Positions 42,506-51,865 of a DNA stretch of 64,000 nt are shown here, in pieces (positions within the stretch are counted from its first letter, which is position 1; every line of letters begins with the position of its first letter). Under the pieces are notes generated by a model. It was not told the DNA's origin, searched no databases, and saw only the letters and a list, made by a program, of their open reading frames with translations. The DNA comes from Cellvibrio sp. (GTDB lineage: Bacteria > Pseudomonadota > Gammaproteobacteria > Pseudomonadales > Cellvibrionaceae): positions 1 through 64,000 of the forward strand of contig JADJRD010000014.1 of assembly GCA_016712405.1 (NCBI GenBank), read 5' to 3'. A program made the position numbers and the translations under genes.

Positions 42506-43864
42506 ATGCTTGACATCCTCATACTCGCCGCCGGTAAAGGCACCCGCATGCGTTCAGATTTACCGAAAGTTTTACATCCTGTTGGTGGTAAAGCCTTGGT
42601 GCAACATGTGGCTGATACTGCGCGTAAAGTCGGCGGCGAACACCTATTGATAATTGTTGGCCACGGTGCTGAAAAAGTAGAAGAAAAAATGGCGGCGCCG
42701 GATGTGAAATTTGTGTTGCAGGCGCAGCAATTGGGAACGGGTCATGCGGTGCAACAAGCCCTGCCCCATTTGCGCAATGATGCAACGGTTTTAATTCTTT
42801 ATGGTGATGTTCCATTAACCAAAGCAGAAACACTGCAAAAATTAATTTCCAAAGTGAGTGATAGCCAAATGGGTTTGCTCACAGTGAATATGCAAAACCC
42901 AACTGGATACGGACGTATAGTTCGCGATGCCAATAAAAATGTTATCGCGATTGTTGAACATAAAGATGCATCGGATGAGCAGAAAAAAATCAACGAAATT
43001 AATACCGGCATAATGGCGGTTAAAGCCAAGCATTTACAAAAATGGTTGCCAGCACTCAGCAACAATAATGCACAAGGCGAATATTATTTAACAGATATTA
43101 TCGCCATGGCCAAAGCTGACGGCACTTCAATTCAAGTTGAACAGCCTGATGCAGTCGAAGAAGTTGAAGGCATTAATAATCGTCAACAACAAGCGGCACT
43201 CGAACGTTTTTATCAACAACAAAAAGCGAATGAATTAATGGTTGCAGGGGTGACACTACTTGATCCATCCCGTATCGATATTCGCGGAAATTTAACCGCA
43301 GGCCGCGATGTTGTGATCGATGTCAATTGTGTATTCGAAGGCGATGTAGTGTTGGGCGATGGCGTAGTGATTGAACCTAATTGCGTTATCATCAATAGCA
43401 AAATTGGTAATCTCTCGCAGATAAAAGCCTTTAGTCATATTGAAGATTCAACACTCGCTAACGGATGCGATATTGGCCCATACGCGCGCTTACGCCCAGG
43501 CACACAATTGGCGGACGATGTAAAAATCGGTAACTTCGTTGAAACCAAAAAAGCGGTAATCGCCAAAGGCAGTAAAGTCAATCATTTAAGTTACATAGGC
43601 GATGCAGTTATTGGCAGCAAAGTAAATGTCGGTGCGGGTACTATCACTTGCAATTACGATGGTGTAAATAAATCCAAAACTGAAATTGGCGATAACGCTT
43701 TTATCGGTTCCAATTCCGCATTGGTTGCTCCTGTAAAAATTGCAGCCAACAGCACCATAGGCGCAGGTTCAGTGATCACTAAAAATACCGAAGAAAATGA
43801 TCTTGCGATTGCACGCAGTCAACAACGCAATATTAAAGGTTGGGAAAGGCCAACGAAGAAATAA
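42506..43864 (+). CDS. glmU: Bifunctional GlmU (UDP-GlcNAc synthesis)
   Basis: This 452-residue enzyme acetylates glucosamine-1-phosphate and then makes UDP-GlcNAc for peptidoglycan and lipopolysaccharide. The N-terminal uridyltransferase has LAAGKGTRMRSDLPKVLHPVGGK. The C-terminal left-handed beta helix (from about 250) has the GPYARLRPGTQLADDVKIGNFVE and GAGTITCNYDGVNKSKTEIGD blocks. It follows the atp operon as in many gammaproteobacteria, but glmS, the usual next gene and Tn7 target, is not here. Confidence 0.98.
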   Translation: MLDILILAAGKGTRMRSDLPKVLHPVGGKALVQHVADTARKVGGEHLLIIVGHGAEKVEEKMAAPDVKFVLQAQQLGTGHAVQQALPHLRNDATVLILYGDVPLTKAETLQKLISKVSDSQMGLLTVNMQNPTGYGRIVRDANKNVIAIVEHKDASDEQKKINEINTGIMAVKAKHLQKWLPALSNNNAQGEYYLTDIIAMAKADGTSIQVEQPDAVEEVEGINNRQQQAALERFYQQQKANELMVAGVTLLDPSRIDIRGNLTAGRDVVIDVNCVFEGDVVLGDGVVIEPNCVIINSKIGNLSQIKAFSHIEDSTLANGCDIGPYARLRPGTQLADDVKIGNFVETKKAVIAKGSKVNHLSYIGDAVIGSKVNVGAGTITCNYDGVNKSKTEIGDNAFIGSNSALVAPVKIAANSTIGAGSVITKNTEENDLAIARSQQRNIKGWERPTKK

Positions 43865-43982
43865 TATCTGATAACAAAATTGATAGAGGTAGTGATGCAG
43901 CGATTCGTATTGATAGTTTTGTCTATCCCGTGTCGATGAACCGCACAAAGGTTTCGCAAGGGCTATATTTCGGAAACCATCA

Positions 43983-44486
43983 ATGCCTAAAAAACGAAAA
44001 ATAATACTGTTAATTTTTCTGGTGGTTTTATTCCTGCCAGAATTTGCGCAGATACCGGTTCAAGGTGCAACGGCAAGAGATTGGAATGCAGAATCCTTTT
44101 GGTATGAACCTTGGGGGAAATCGGGTGTGCATAAAGGAATTGATATTTTTGGCAAAAAAACTACGCCGATTTTGTCGACGACTTATGGTGTGGTGGTATT
44201 TAAAGGTGAATTGTCTTTAGGGGGAAAAGTAGTATTGGCTTTGGGCCCCAAATGGCGTCTGCATTATTACGCACATCTCGACTCGGATGATGTATTTATC
44301 GGTCAACCTTTATCAGTAGGAACAAAAATCGGAGCATTAGGTGATTCTGGTAATGCTAAAGGCAAGCCCGCGCATTTACACTATTCAATGTTAACTATGG
44401 TGCCTTATTTGTGGCGAATAGATTCTTCTACTCAGGGTTGGAAAAAAATGTTCTTTCTTGATCCAGCTAGTATCATTCAGCCATAA
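43983..44486 (+). CDS. M23-family (LytM-type) metallopeptidase, exported
   Basis: This 167-residue protein has an N-terminal signal/anchor segment (KKRKIILLIFLVVLFLPEFAQ). It shows the M23 zinc ligands H50-x3-D54 (VHKGIDIFG) and H131-x-H133 (PAHLHYSM), with H98 (YAHLD) as the third conserved histidine. It would act on peptidoglycan cross-bridges in the periplasm. All catalytic residues are present, so activity is likely. It lies 118 bp after glmU with its own start. Confidence 0.9.
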   Translation: MPKKRKIILLIFLVVLFLPEFAQIPVQGATARDWNAESFWYEPWGKSGVHKGIDIFGKKTTPILSTTYGVVVFKGELSLGGKVVLALGPKWRLHYYAHLDSDDVFIGQPLSVGTKIGALGDSGNAKGKPAHLHYSMLTMVPYLWRIDSSTQGWKKMFFLDPASIIQP

Positions 44487-44550
44487 CATGCTGCATTATG
44501 AGTTGTGGTTTTTACTTAAAAATTAAAAACAACAGTGGAGAGAATTAATA

Positions 44551-45432
44551 ATGAAAAAAACAAATTTATGCTTATCTGGATTGATTGCAGTTTGTTTGTT
44601 TTTAACTGCGTGCAGTAAAAAATCCGAAACCGAACAATTAGCGGATATGCGCGATTCCTTTACTTATTCGAAGTATGTGCTCTTGTCTGAAAATGGCTTG
44701 GCATTGGGGCTTAAAGCTTATCAACAAGGCGTAAAAATTTCGGGATCAGAACAAATGCCTGAAATTACTCAAAATGAAGTCTGTATTGCACGTACTTTAT
44801 TAGCCTACGGTGCTTTGGTAGCGGATAAAAACAAAATTGCTCTGGCAGAATCCGATTTAATCGATAAAGAAAATTGCGATACTTTTATGCGTGGTGCTGC
44901 GGGTTCTTTACGCGGTGTGATTTTTCATCGCGAAAAATGGCCGGAACTTGCAGCCCAAGAAACCAAACAATCACAAACTTTATTAGCCACTGTATCAGAT
45001 AAAGAAACCGCCGATACTCAGTTAATGGCTTTACATTTAGCCTTGGGTTCCAATGCTGTAATGCAAAAAGATTACGAGCGTGCGCAAGTGCATGCTGATG
45101 CTTTGGCTTTGGTGATGGAGGCGCCCTGGTTAGGCAAATTAGCGCAAGCCACCATTCATTTTAAAGAAGGCAACGTGACTGATGGTGTGCGCGATATTAA
45201 ACGTTTAAGTGAAGATGAAACTGTGCCACCTCAAATTCGTTCAGAACTGGCAAAAGGCATTAATGAAATTGAAGCCAAAACCGGTAGTGTCGATGCGCCT
45301 GCTTTTATGGGGCGAGTATTAATTCGCGGCGTGTGGGATATGGCTACCGAAAAAACATCAGGCGCTTTGTCACAAGTGTCTGGTTTTGTGAAATCACAAG
45401 TGGATGATTTTGAAACCGAAGAGAAAAAGTAA
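44551..45432 (+). CDS. Putative lipoprotein with helical repeats
   Basis: This 293-residue protein has a type II signal peptide with lipobox LTAC (cysteine at 21), followed by charged residues. The mature part is helical with TPR-like spacing (QAAEQ/ALALVMEAPWLGKLAQATIHFKEGN), but no clear family is recognised. It is probably anchored in the outer or inner membrane facing the periplasm. It lies 64 bp after the M23 peptidase; a joint envelope role is possible but not shown. Confidence 0.75.
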   Translation: MKKTNLCLSGLIAVCLFLTACSKKSETEQLADMRDSFTYSKYVLLSENGLALGLKAYQQGVKISGSEQMPEITQNEVCIARTLLAYGALVADKNKIALAESDLIDKENCDTFMRGAAGSLRGVIFHREKWPELAAQETKQSQTLLATVSDKETADTQLMALHLALGSNAVMQKDYERAQVHADALALVMEAPWLGKLAQATIHFKEGNVTDGVRDIKRLSEDETVPPQIRSELAKGINEIEAKTGSVDAPAFMGRVLIRGVWDMATEKTSGALSQVSGFVKSQVDDFETEEKK

Positions 45433-45505
45433 GAATTTATTTCCGTTGTAGGGCGGGTCAAGACCCGCGTGTGCGGAGTCAAATAATCGACATCGGAAAA
45501 ATAAT

Positions 45506-46564
45506 ATGCGCAATTTTCTGTATAAATTTATTTCCGCTTGCATTGCCCTAACCAGTATTCCAGTTTGGGCAAGCCCGATTAAAGACGATGAATTTATACA
45601 GCTGATGTCCAGCGCCGCCAAATTAAAGGATGATGGCGAGATTGAATTCAGAGTGACCGCTTGGATTTATGAAAAAGAATCACGTCCTGGCGCACAAGCG
45701 GCTTTGGCGTTGTGGATGAAATTGGATCTGGATTCGCTCACTTCCGAGGAAAAAAAGCGCTTTGAAGATCGTACTCAACTTTTCCGTATTGATTCCGAAC
45801 GTAATAAAAAGATTAGCTTGGTGCTTCTCGGGCAACAGATAACATTATCCAAAACAGATCCTTGGGGATTAACCGATAAAAAAATTATCCTTAAACCCTC
45901 CTCAACTACACATGGCGAAAAAATTCAATATCACGCAGTTTTACCTGACAGCGATAAGCGGGAATTTTCTGGAGACTTGGTGTTGGTATCTGAAAAGGGC
46001 CTGTCAATTATTTCAGATATCGATGACACCATTAAAGACAGTTATGTGTTGGATAAACAATTATTAGTGCGCAATACCTTTGTTAACCCTTTGCATTCGG
46101 TCGCAGGCATGAGCGATTTATATCAGGCTTATGCAGCTTCGAATCAACACTTGGCTTTTCACTATGTATCCAGCAGCCCGTTGCAGCTTTATCCATTGCT
46201 GACAGAATTCTTACAACAAGAAAAATTTCCCGCCGGTAGTTTACATTTGCGACCAATAAAATTATTGGATGAATTATTTAAAGAAGGCAGCAGTTCACAA
46301 CGACATAAGCACAAACAAATCCGGGATCTATTAAAACAATTCCCTAAGCGTCAATTTATTTTGATGGGCGATTCGGGTGAAGCAGACCCGGAGATTTATG
46401 CCGCTGTAGCAAAAGATTATCCCGAAAGAATTCGTCAGATTTATATTCGAGATGTAACGAATGAAACAGCCGAAGCACTGCGGTATCAAAACACCTTTAA
46501 GTCTATTCCCAAAGATAAATGGCGCATTTTTATGGAGCCAAAAGAGCTACAGAATAGCTTGTAA
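45506..46564 (+). CDS. APP1-family (DUF2183) phosphatase, exported
   Basis: This 352-residue protein has a signal peptide ending WASP at about 24. The second half is a HAD-like phosphatase with the APP1 pattern SDIDDTIKDSYV (D171, D173) and FILMGDSGEADPEIYAAVAKDYP. The yeast APP1 prototype is a phosphatidate phosphatase. Bacterial members are exported and their substrate is not established. It lies 73 bp after the lipoprotein gene, probably in the same unit. Confidence 0.87.
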   Translation: MRNFLYKFISACIALTSIPVWASPIKDDEFIQLMSSAAKLKDDGEIEFRVTAWIYEKESRPGAQAALALWMKLDLDSLTSEEKKRFEDRTQLFRIDSERNKKISLVLLGQQITLSKTDPWGLTDKKIILKPSSTTHGEKIQYHAVLPDSDKREFSGDLVLVSEKGLSIISDIDDTIKDSYVLDKQLLVRNTFVNPLHSVAGMSDLYQAYAASNQHLAFHYVSSSPLQLYPLLTEFLQQEKFPAGSLHLRPIKLLDELFKEGSSSQRHKHKQIRDLLKQFPKRQFILMGDSGEADPEIYAAVAKDYPERIRQIYIRDVTNETAEALRYQNTFKSIPKDKWRIFMEPKELQNSL

Positions 46565-46614
46565 TCAAATAAGTTCGGCGGCCGGCATGAATCCATTTTT
46601 GTAAAATTTTACAT

Positions 46615-46698
46615 CGTCATCCCTGCGACGGCAGGGATCCAGCCTTTGATTTCCTTGATAATTTTTAACCGCTAGATTCCTGCCGTGCAGCAATGACG
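46615..46698. repeat. Dispersed palindromic repeat, copy 2
   Basis: The sequence cgtcatccctgcgacggcag through gcaatgacg is closely similar to the repeat at 26816-26898, including the middle part (atccagcctttgatttc). It occupies most of the 273-bp gap after the APP1-type gene. No gene is seen in that gap. Confidence 0.8.
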
Positions 46699-46837
46699 AT
46701 AATTGTTGAGCAAATTTGATCCTGTTAAGAAAGGTGAAAAAAATCACCTCGAATTCAGGTTTTGGATTAGACTCGCCAAATTGTCTGAAAAATAACGTCA
46801 ATAACCCTAATCAAGACCATCAAGCGAGACTTTAGCT

Positions 46838-47890
46838 ATGAAGACCATCAAAGGCCCAGCCATTTTCCTTGCCCAATTTTTAGGTGACACCGCACCTTTC
46901 AACTCACTGGATTCTATTGCCGGATGGGTTGCTAGCCTCGGCTTTAAAGGTGTGCAAATTCCGACTTGGGATAAACGCGTATTTGATTTGGAAAAAGCCG
47001 CGACCAGTCAGGCCTATTGCGATAATTTTTTGCACACATTGAATTATCACGGTTTAGTGCCCACAGAATTATCCACGCACTTGCAAGGCCAATTAGTGGC
47101 TGTGCACCCTGCTTATGATGAAATGTTTGATGGTTTTGCGCCGGAATCCGTACGCGGAAATCCCAAAGCGCGACAAGCCTGGGCCGTTGAACAAATGATG
47201 ATGGCAGCGCAAGCCAGTAAAAATTTAGGCTTGAATGCACATGCGACTTTTTCTGGCGCTTTACTCTGGCCTTATTTGTATCCCTGGCCACAACGCCCTG
47301 CCGGTTTGGTCGAAAATGGTTTTGCAGAATTAGCAAAACGTTGGCTGCCAATTCTGGACGCATTTGATAAAGCCGGTGTTGATGTCTGTTACGAAATTCA
47401 TCCGGGTGAAGACCTGCATGATGGTGCGACCTTCGAACGCTTTTTAAAAGCCGTTAATAATCATCCACGTTGCAATATTTTATTTGACCCATCGCATTTC
47501 GTTTTGCAACAACTCGATTACCTCGCCTTCATTGATCGTTATCACGATCGCATCAAAATGTTCCATGTAAAAGATGCTGAATTCAATCCAAGCGCACAAC
47601 AAGGCGTTTACGGCGGTTATGAATCCTGGGTTGATCGCGCCGGACGTTTCCGTTCTTTGGGTGATGGACAAGTCGATTTCAAACAAATTTTTTCAAAATT
47701 TGCCGCTTATGATTATGCCGGTTGGGCAGTATTGGAATGGGAATGTTGTTTGAAGCATCCTGAAGTCGGAGCAGCAGAAGGCGCACCCTTTATTCAAAAT
47801 CATATTATAAAAGTGACTGAACGTGCGTTTGATGATTTCGCGAAAAGCGGAATTGATGAAGCAAAAAATCGTAAAATTTTAGGTTTGTAA
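46838..47890 (+). CDS. Sugar phosphate isomerase/epimerase (TIM barrel)
   Basis: This 350-residue protein is of the xylose-isomerase-like TIM-barrel superfamily (AP endonuclease 2 family). Metal-binding motifs are visible: CYEIHPGEDLHDG (Glu and His), FDPSHFV (Asp and His), KMFHVKDAEF (His and Asp) and AVLEWECCLKHP (Glu). The substrate is unknown. It is followed by a Gfo/Idh/MocA dehydrogenase and an MFS transporter, so it probably belongs to a small carbohydrate or inositol-like catabolic cluster. Confidence 0.88.
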   Translation: MKTIKGPAIFLAQFLGDTAPFNSLDSIAGWVASLGFKGVQIPTWDKRVFDLEKAATSQAYCDNFLHTLNYHGLVPTELSTHLQGQLVAVHPAYDEMFDGFAPESVRGNPKARQAWAVEQMMMAAQASKNLGLNAHATFSGALLWPYLYPWPQRPAGLVENGFAELAKRWLPILDAFDKAGVDVCYEIHPGEDLHDGATFERFLKAVNNHPRCNILFDPSHFVLQQLDYLAFIDRYHDRIKMFHVKDAEFNPSAQQGVYGGYESWVDRAGRFRSLGDGQVDFKQIFSKFAAYDYAGWAVLEWECCLKHPEVGAAEGAPFIQNHIIKVTERAFDDFAKSGIDEAKNRKILGL

Positions 47891-47893
47891 TCA

Positions 47894-47997
47894 CCCCCTC
47901 CTAACCTCCCCCTTGGTAAGGGGGAGGGACTTCTCCCTACTTTTTGCGGAGCGAAGTTTGTTCCATCCCCTTGCCAAGGGGAGGGTTAGGGAGGGGT
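47894..47997. repeat. GC-rich palindromic repeat, copy 1
   Basis: Two nested G/C-rich arms (cccctcctaacctccccctt and its near complement ggggagggttagggagggg) fill the 175-bp gap between the isomerase and dehydrogenase genes. A related unit is at 49222-49296. Confidence 0.8.
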
Positions 47998-48065
47998 GAA
48001 ACTTTCCAACAATAAATTCCAACTTTCAAAAAATAATTTTCAACCTGCAACAAGAAGATCCAACT

Positions 48066-49208
48066 ATGACAAATCCAAAAATTCGTTATGCAATGGTCGG
48101 TGGTGGTCGCGGTGCGTTTATTGGTGCTGTGCATAGAATCGCGGCGCGTATGGATGATCGTTATGAATTGGTTGCCGGTGCTTTGTCGGCAAATCCTGAA
48201 AACGCAAAATTATCCGCAGCCGATTTACACATCGCTGCTGATCGTGCTTACACCTCTTATGAAGACATGATTCGCGAAGAAAAAAAACGCGCGGATGGAA
48301 TTCAAGTTGTCGTGATTGTGACGCCAAACCATATGCACTTTCCGGTTGCCAAAGCCTGTTTGCAAGCAGGCATTGATGTGATTTGTGATAAGCCTGTGAC
48401 TCGCACTTTGGAAGAAGCGTTGGAATTGGAGCAGCTTGTTAAATCATCCGGTTGTTTTTTTGGTTTAACCCATAATTATTCTGGATATCCATTAGTGCGT
48501 TATGCGCGCGAATTAGTTTCGCAAGGCAAGCTCGGGAACTTACGTGTAGTGCAAGTGGAATATCCGCAAGAGTGGTTAACAGAAGCAGCGGATGAAAATA
48601 ACAAACAAGCTTCATGGCGTACTGATCCGGCGCGTTCCGGTTTGGGTGGATGTTTGGGTGATATTGGTACTCACGCATTTCAACTCGCTCGTTTTATTTC
48701 GCAACAAAAATTAATTGCAGTCAGTTCTGATCTCACCAGTTTTGTTGAAGGCCGACAAGTTGATGATAATGTTCATGCCATGTTGCGTTTTGAAAATGGT
48801 TTGAAAGGCATGTTATGGTCAAGCCAAGTCGCGCCCGGTTGTGAAAATGGTTTGCGCATTCGTTTGTACGGCGACAAAGCCAGCATTGAATGGGCGCAAG
48901 AAAACCCTAACGAATTGTGGTTCACCGAATTAAATAAACCGCGTCAACGTGTAACGCGTCGCGGTGATATTGGTAGCGATATTGCGGCGCGAGGCATGCG
49001 AACTCCGGGCGGTCACCCTGAAGGTTATCTGGAAGGTTTTGCCAATCTCTATAAAGATATTGCAGACATTCTCGATGCGCGCAGCAAAGGCGAAAAACAT
49101 TTTTTGCAAGATTGGGTACCTGACATTGAAACCGGTGTTGAAGGTATGCGCTTTATTCAGGCCGTGATAGATTCGTCGCGGCAGGATGGTGTGTGGGTGA
49201 AGTTGTAA
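48066..49208 (+). CDS. Gfo/Idh/MocA-family oxidoreductase
   Basis: This 380-residue NAD(P)-dependent dehydrogenase has an N-terminal Rossmann fold (IRYAMVGGGRGAFIGAVHR) and the family lysine motif CDKPVTRTLEEALEL (the EKP-like site here is DKP). The conserved GGCLGDIGTHAFQLARFIS carries the catalytic Asp/His pair. The substrate is unknown, probably a sugar or inositol derivative handled with the neighbouring isomerase. It is bracketed by two copies of a GC-rich repeat. Confidence 0.9.
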   Translation: MTNPKIRYAMVGGGRGAFIGAVHRIAARMDDRYELVAGALSANPENAKLSAADLHIAADRAYTSYEDMIREEKKRADGIQVVVIVTPNHMHFPVAKACLQAGIDVICDKPVTRTLEEALELEQLVKSSGCFFGLTHNYSGYPLVRYARELVSQGKLGNLRVVQVEYPQEWLTEAADENNKQASWRTDPARSGLGGCLGDIGTHAFQLARFISQQKLIAVSSDLTSFVEGRQVDDNVHAMLRFENGLKGMLWSSQVAPGCENGLRIRLYGDKASIEWAQENPNELWFTELNKPRQRVTRRGDIGSDIAARGMRTPGGHPEGYLEGFANLYKDIADILDARSKGEKHFLQDWVPDIETGVEGMRFIQAVIDSSRQDGVWVKL

Positions 49209-49221
49209 GTGAATTAAAAGA

Positions 49222-49296
49222 CCCCACCCTAACCCTCCCCTTGCCAGGGGAGGGAACTAGCTCCTCCCCCTGGCAAGGGGGAGGCTGGGAGGGGGT
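49222..49296. repeat. GC-rich palindromic repeat, copy 2
   Basis: The unit ccccaccctaaccctcccct to ggctgggagggggt is related to 47894-47997, shorter, and lies right after the dehydrogenase stop. Both copies fold into strong hairpins. Confidence 0.8.
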
Positions 49297-49341
49297 CACA
49301 AGCACAATAATTTTTTAAAAATAAAAAAGGTAGAAAACATT

Positions 49342-50544
49342 ATGAGCAAAACTATAAATCCAGATCGTTTATTTGCCGCCTGTTGTATTGCATTAATCGT
49401 CACTGCTATGACCTTTGCAATTCGCGCCGGAATCCTTAGTCAATTAAGTGCAAGTTTTCAATTCAGCGATACAGAGTTGGGTTGGATCAACAGTATGGCG
49501 TTTTTGGGTTTTCCGGTTGCCATGATGGTGGGCGGATTACTCTATAACTCTTTAGGTGCTCGCACCTTAATGTATCTGGCATTTGCATCGCATTTGTTAG
49601 GTTTGATTTTAACTATCACCGCCGATGGTTTCTGGACTTTGTTGATCTCGACATTCTTTATCGGATTCGCTAACGGTTCAGTGGAAGCCGCCGCAAACCC
49701 ATTAATTGCTGATATTTATCACACCAACAAAACCACCAAGCTCAACAAATTCCACATGTGGTTCCCTGGCGGTATTGTGATTGGTGCTTTGATTTCAACT
49801 TTAATGACCAAGCTAGGTATGGATTGGCAAATGCAAATTGCGGTGATGTTGGTTCCAACAGTGATTTATGGCGTGATGATTTTCGGTCAAGCTTTCCCCG
49901 AAATGGCTAACTCTGAAACCTCCACCAAAAATAATTTGCTCGCATTGATTTCACCTTTATTTATTTTAATGATGATCACTATGTCTTTCACTGCGGCTAC
50001 AGAATTGGGCACTCAACAATGGGTTGAGAGAATTCTTGGGGCATCAGGCGCTCATCCAATGTTGATTCTAGCCTTGATAACAGGCTTGATGGCAGTTGGT
50101 CGTTATTTTGCGGGCCCGGTTATTCATGCGCTAAATCCTGTGGGCGTTTTGTTGGTCTCGTCAGTTTTAGCAGCAGTCGGTATTTATTTGATGAGCATGG
50201 CGTCTGGCGGCATGATGTATATCGCAGCAATTGTTTTTGCGTTGGGTGTGATGTACTTCTGGCCAACAATGATTGGTTTTGTGAGTGAATATTTGCCAAA
50301 AACAGGAGCCCTAGGTATGTCACTTGTTGGTGGGGCTGGAATGTTAGGTATGGGAATATGGAATCCTATTATCGGCGGATGGATAGATTCAGAAAAAGCC
50401 AAAGCAGTCGAAAACGGTTTGACGGGGGTTGCTGTAGAATTGGCAGCGGGTCAAGCAACATTGACAAATCTCGCAGTCTTGCCTGTTATACTAATTTTTA
50501 TTTTTGCGGGTTTATTTATCTTCCGCAAAAAATATATGAAATAA
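49342..50544 (+). CDS. Major facilitator superfamily transporter
   Basis: This 400-residue protein has about 12 hydrophobic segments and is of the MFS sugar-transporter type (LGWINSMAFLGFPVAMMVGGLLYNSLGARTLM near the N-terminus, with the loop motif weak). It is probably an inner-membrane importer for the substrate handled by the isomerase and dehydrogenase upstream. A terminator 21 bp after the stop closes the group. Confidence 0.87.
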   Translation: MSKTINPDRLFAACCIALIVTAMTFAIRAGILSQLSASFQFSDTELGWINSMAFLGFPVAMMVGGLLYNSLGARTLMYLAFASHLLGLILTITADGFWTLLISTFFIGFANGSVEAAANPLIADIYHTNKTTKLNKFHMWFPGGIVIGALISTLMTKLGMDWQMQIAVMLVPTVIYGVMIFGQAFPEMANSETSTKNNLLALISPLFILMMITMSFTAATELGTQQWVERILGASGAHPMLILALITGLMAVGRYFAGPVIHALNPVGVLLVSSVLAAVGIYLMSMASGGMMYIAAIVFALGVMYFWPTMIGFVSEYLPKTGALGMSLVGGAGMLGMGIWNPIIGGWIDSEKAKAVENGLTGVAVELAAGQATLTNLAVLPVILIFIFAGLFIFRKKYMK

Positions 50545-50564
50545 ATTTTCAGTGTTGCTGATAC

Positions 50565-50596
50565 AAAAAACGCCCGATTAATTCGGGCGTTTTTTA
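50565..50596. terminator. Bidirectional terminator after the MFS gene
   Basis: The stem CGCCCGA (50571-50577) with TCGGGCG (50583-50589) is flanked by A and T runs on both sides, so it can serve the MFS gene and the convergent gene at 50676-51140. Confidence 0.92.
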
Positions 50597-50675
50597 TTGA
50601 GAGATGAAAAAATAATTGATTCAGCAATTTCAATAACGCAGCAATCCAACATAAAGAATTGCGTGCATACTGGCT

Positions 50676-51140
50676 TTACGGAAGCCGGCGAAGTGTTGGC
50701 AATGCAGCCTGTAGTTGAGAAAACTTGGGCGATTTTGGGCCAACTCCCATGATGCGAAGTTCGACAATATCTCCACTACGGGCATAGTGAAGATTTGGGC
50801 TGGTCATATCGCCTTGGTCTGTTTGTTGAATTGCACCGTCTGGGTCTTTGGCAACAGGTGTTTTTGACCCGGCGAGTGAACGATCCCAACCTTGGGTTTG
50901 AGTAGGATCTTTCATGACGGTCTGTTTAACCATCAGCGTCATGTTTTTACTGCTATACCGACAATTCAGTGTTTTACCCGTTCCAAAATCAGATTCAAAA
51001 CCAACCTTGCCTTCTTTAAAGGTTTCACCCAAGGCAGTTGAAAGCTCGGCGGCAGTGAAAGGACAAGATACGGGAGTCGCGGCATAACCGAATGTAGAAA
51101 AAGTCAAAGAAAGAACGCAAGCCAGATGTTTAATTTTCAT
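50676..51140 (-). CDS. Hypothetical periplasmic protein
   Basis: This 154-residue protein starts at the ATG at 51140 behind GAGGG (MKIKHLACVLSLTFSTFGYAATP), a clear signal peptide cleaved near residue 20. An upstream in-frame start at 51182 would bury the signal. The mature part has two cysteines (C25 and about C59) that could pair. No family is recognised. Confidence 0.75.
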   Translation of the reverse strand: MKIKHLACVLSLTFSTFGYAATPVSCPFTAAELSTALGETFKEGKVGFESDFGTGKTLNCRYSSKNMTLMVKQTVMKDPTQTQGWDRSLAGSKTPVAKDPDGAIQQTDQGDMTSPNLHYARSGDIVELRIMGVGPKSPKFSQLQAALPTLRRLP

Positions 51141-51233
51141 GGGTAATCCCTCGTTAAATTGTGGAAGGTGGTAAAGCGTCAAGAAGTATAAGCTCCAATG
51201 ACTAGCAATTCTAGATAATGACTATTTCGATAG

Positions 51234-51266
51234 CAAAAACGCCCGATTTCAGTCGGGCGTTTTTTT
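51234..51266 (-). terminator. Terminator downstream of the Dabb-type gene
   Basis: The stem CGCCCGA (51240-51246) with TCGGGCG (51253-51259) has A/T runs on both sides and lies 29 bp beyond the stop of the minus-strand gene at 51295. Confidence 0.9.
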
Positions 51267-51294
51267 GGTGGAATGAACAAAATAATTGAAACGA

Positions 51295-51696
51295 CTATTT
51301 CACCGAAACCGAATCATAAACCACTACTTTGCTCCACAGGTGACTGTAGTTATCCACAAACGCTTGATGTATAGGGTGAATTTGATAAGCATGTTCATCC
51401 GCTGCATTATCAAAAAATAGTAATTCCGATGCACTGTAAGAGTTATCCACTACATCGCGTTTTTCAGTGGATGCAGGAACACCTATATGCAAACCTTTGA
51501 TTTGCGGAATGGCCGCCAATGTTTTGATACCTTCGATTAATTTGGCTTGATCTTCTTTTGAATCAGGATTTTTTAACCAGAAATAAACTTGATGAGCGAG
51601 TGGTGCGATTTGTGTGGGCATGGCTTTCTCCGTGGTGGATGTGTCTGCATGACAAATAATAGCGATTAAACAAAAAACTAAAGTAACGAGTCTCAT
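51295..51696 (-). CDS. Dabb (stress-responsive A/B barrel) domain protein
   Basis: This 133-residue protein has a short signal-like N-terminus (MRLVTLVFCLIAIICHAD) followed by a Dabb ferredoxin-like barrel: HQVYFWLKNPDSKEDQAKLIEGIKTLAAIPQIKGLHIGVPAST and the ending HQAFVDNYSHLWSKVVVYDSV. Dabb proteins form dimers; their enzymatic role is mostly unknown. A start at 51624 (MPTQIAPLAHQVYF) would give a cytoplasmic form and cannot be excluded. Confidence 0.82.
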   Translation of the reverse strand: MRLVTLVFCLIAIICHADTSTTEKAMPTQIAPLAHQVYFWLKNPDSKEDQAKLIEGIKTLAAIPQIKGLHIGVPASTEKRDVVDNSYSASELLFFDNAADEHAYQIHPIHQAFVDNYSHLWSKVVVYDSVSVK

Positions 51697-51865
51697 AGTA
51701 ACTCTGGATTAATAGAATTGGTAACAAGATACCATCCATCTTCTCGAGATCAATAGACTTAAAAAACCTTTACTCGCACTAGGGTTAAGTGTTGAACGGC
51801 ATTGAACTATTGTTCCCTTCTGTGTTCTATCCTGACACTTCAGGATTCGATCAACAGGAACAAGC

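Noticed and set aside
42506..43982. glmS-type attTn7 downstream of glmU
   Set aside because: glmS is not in this stretch and no transposon end is seen; an M23 peptidase follows instead.
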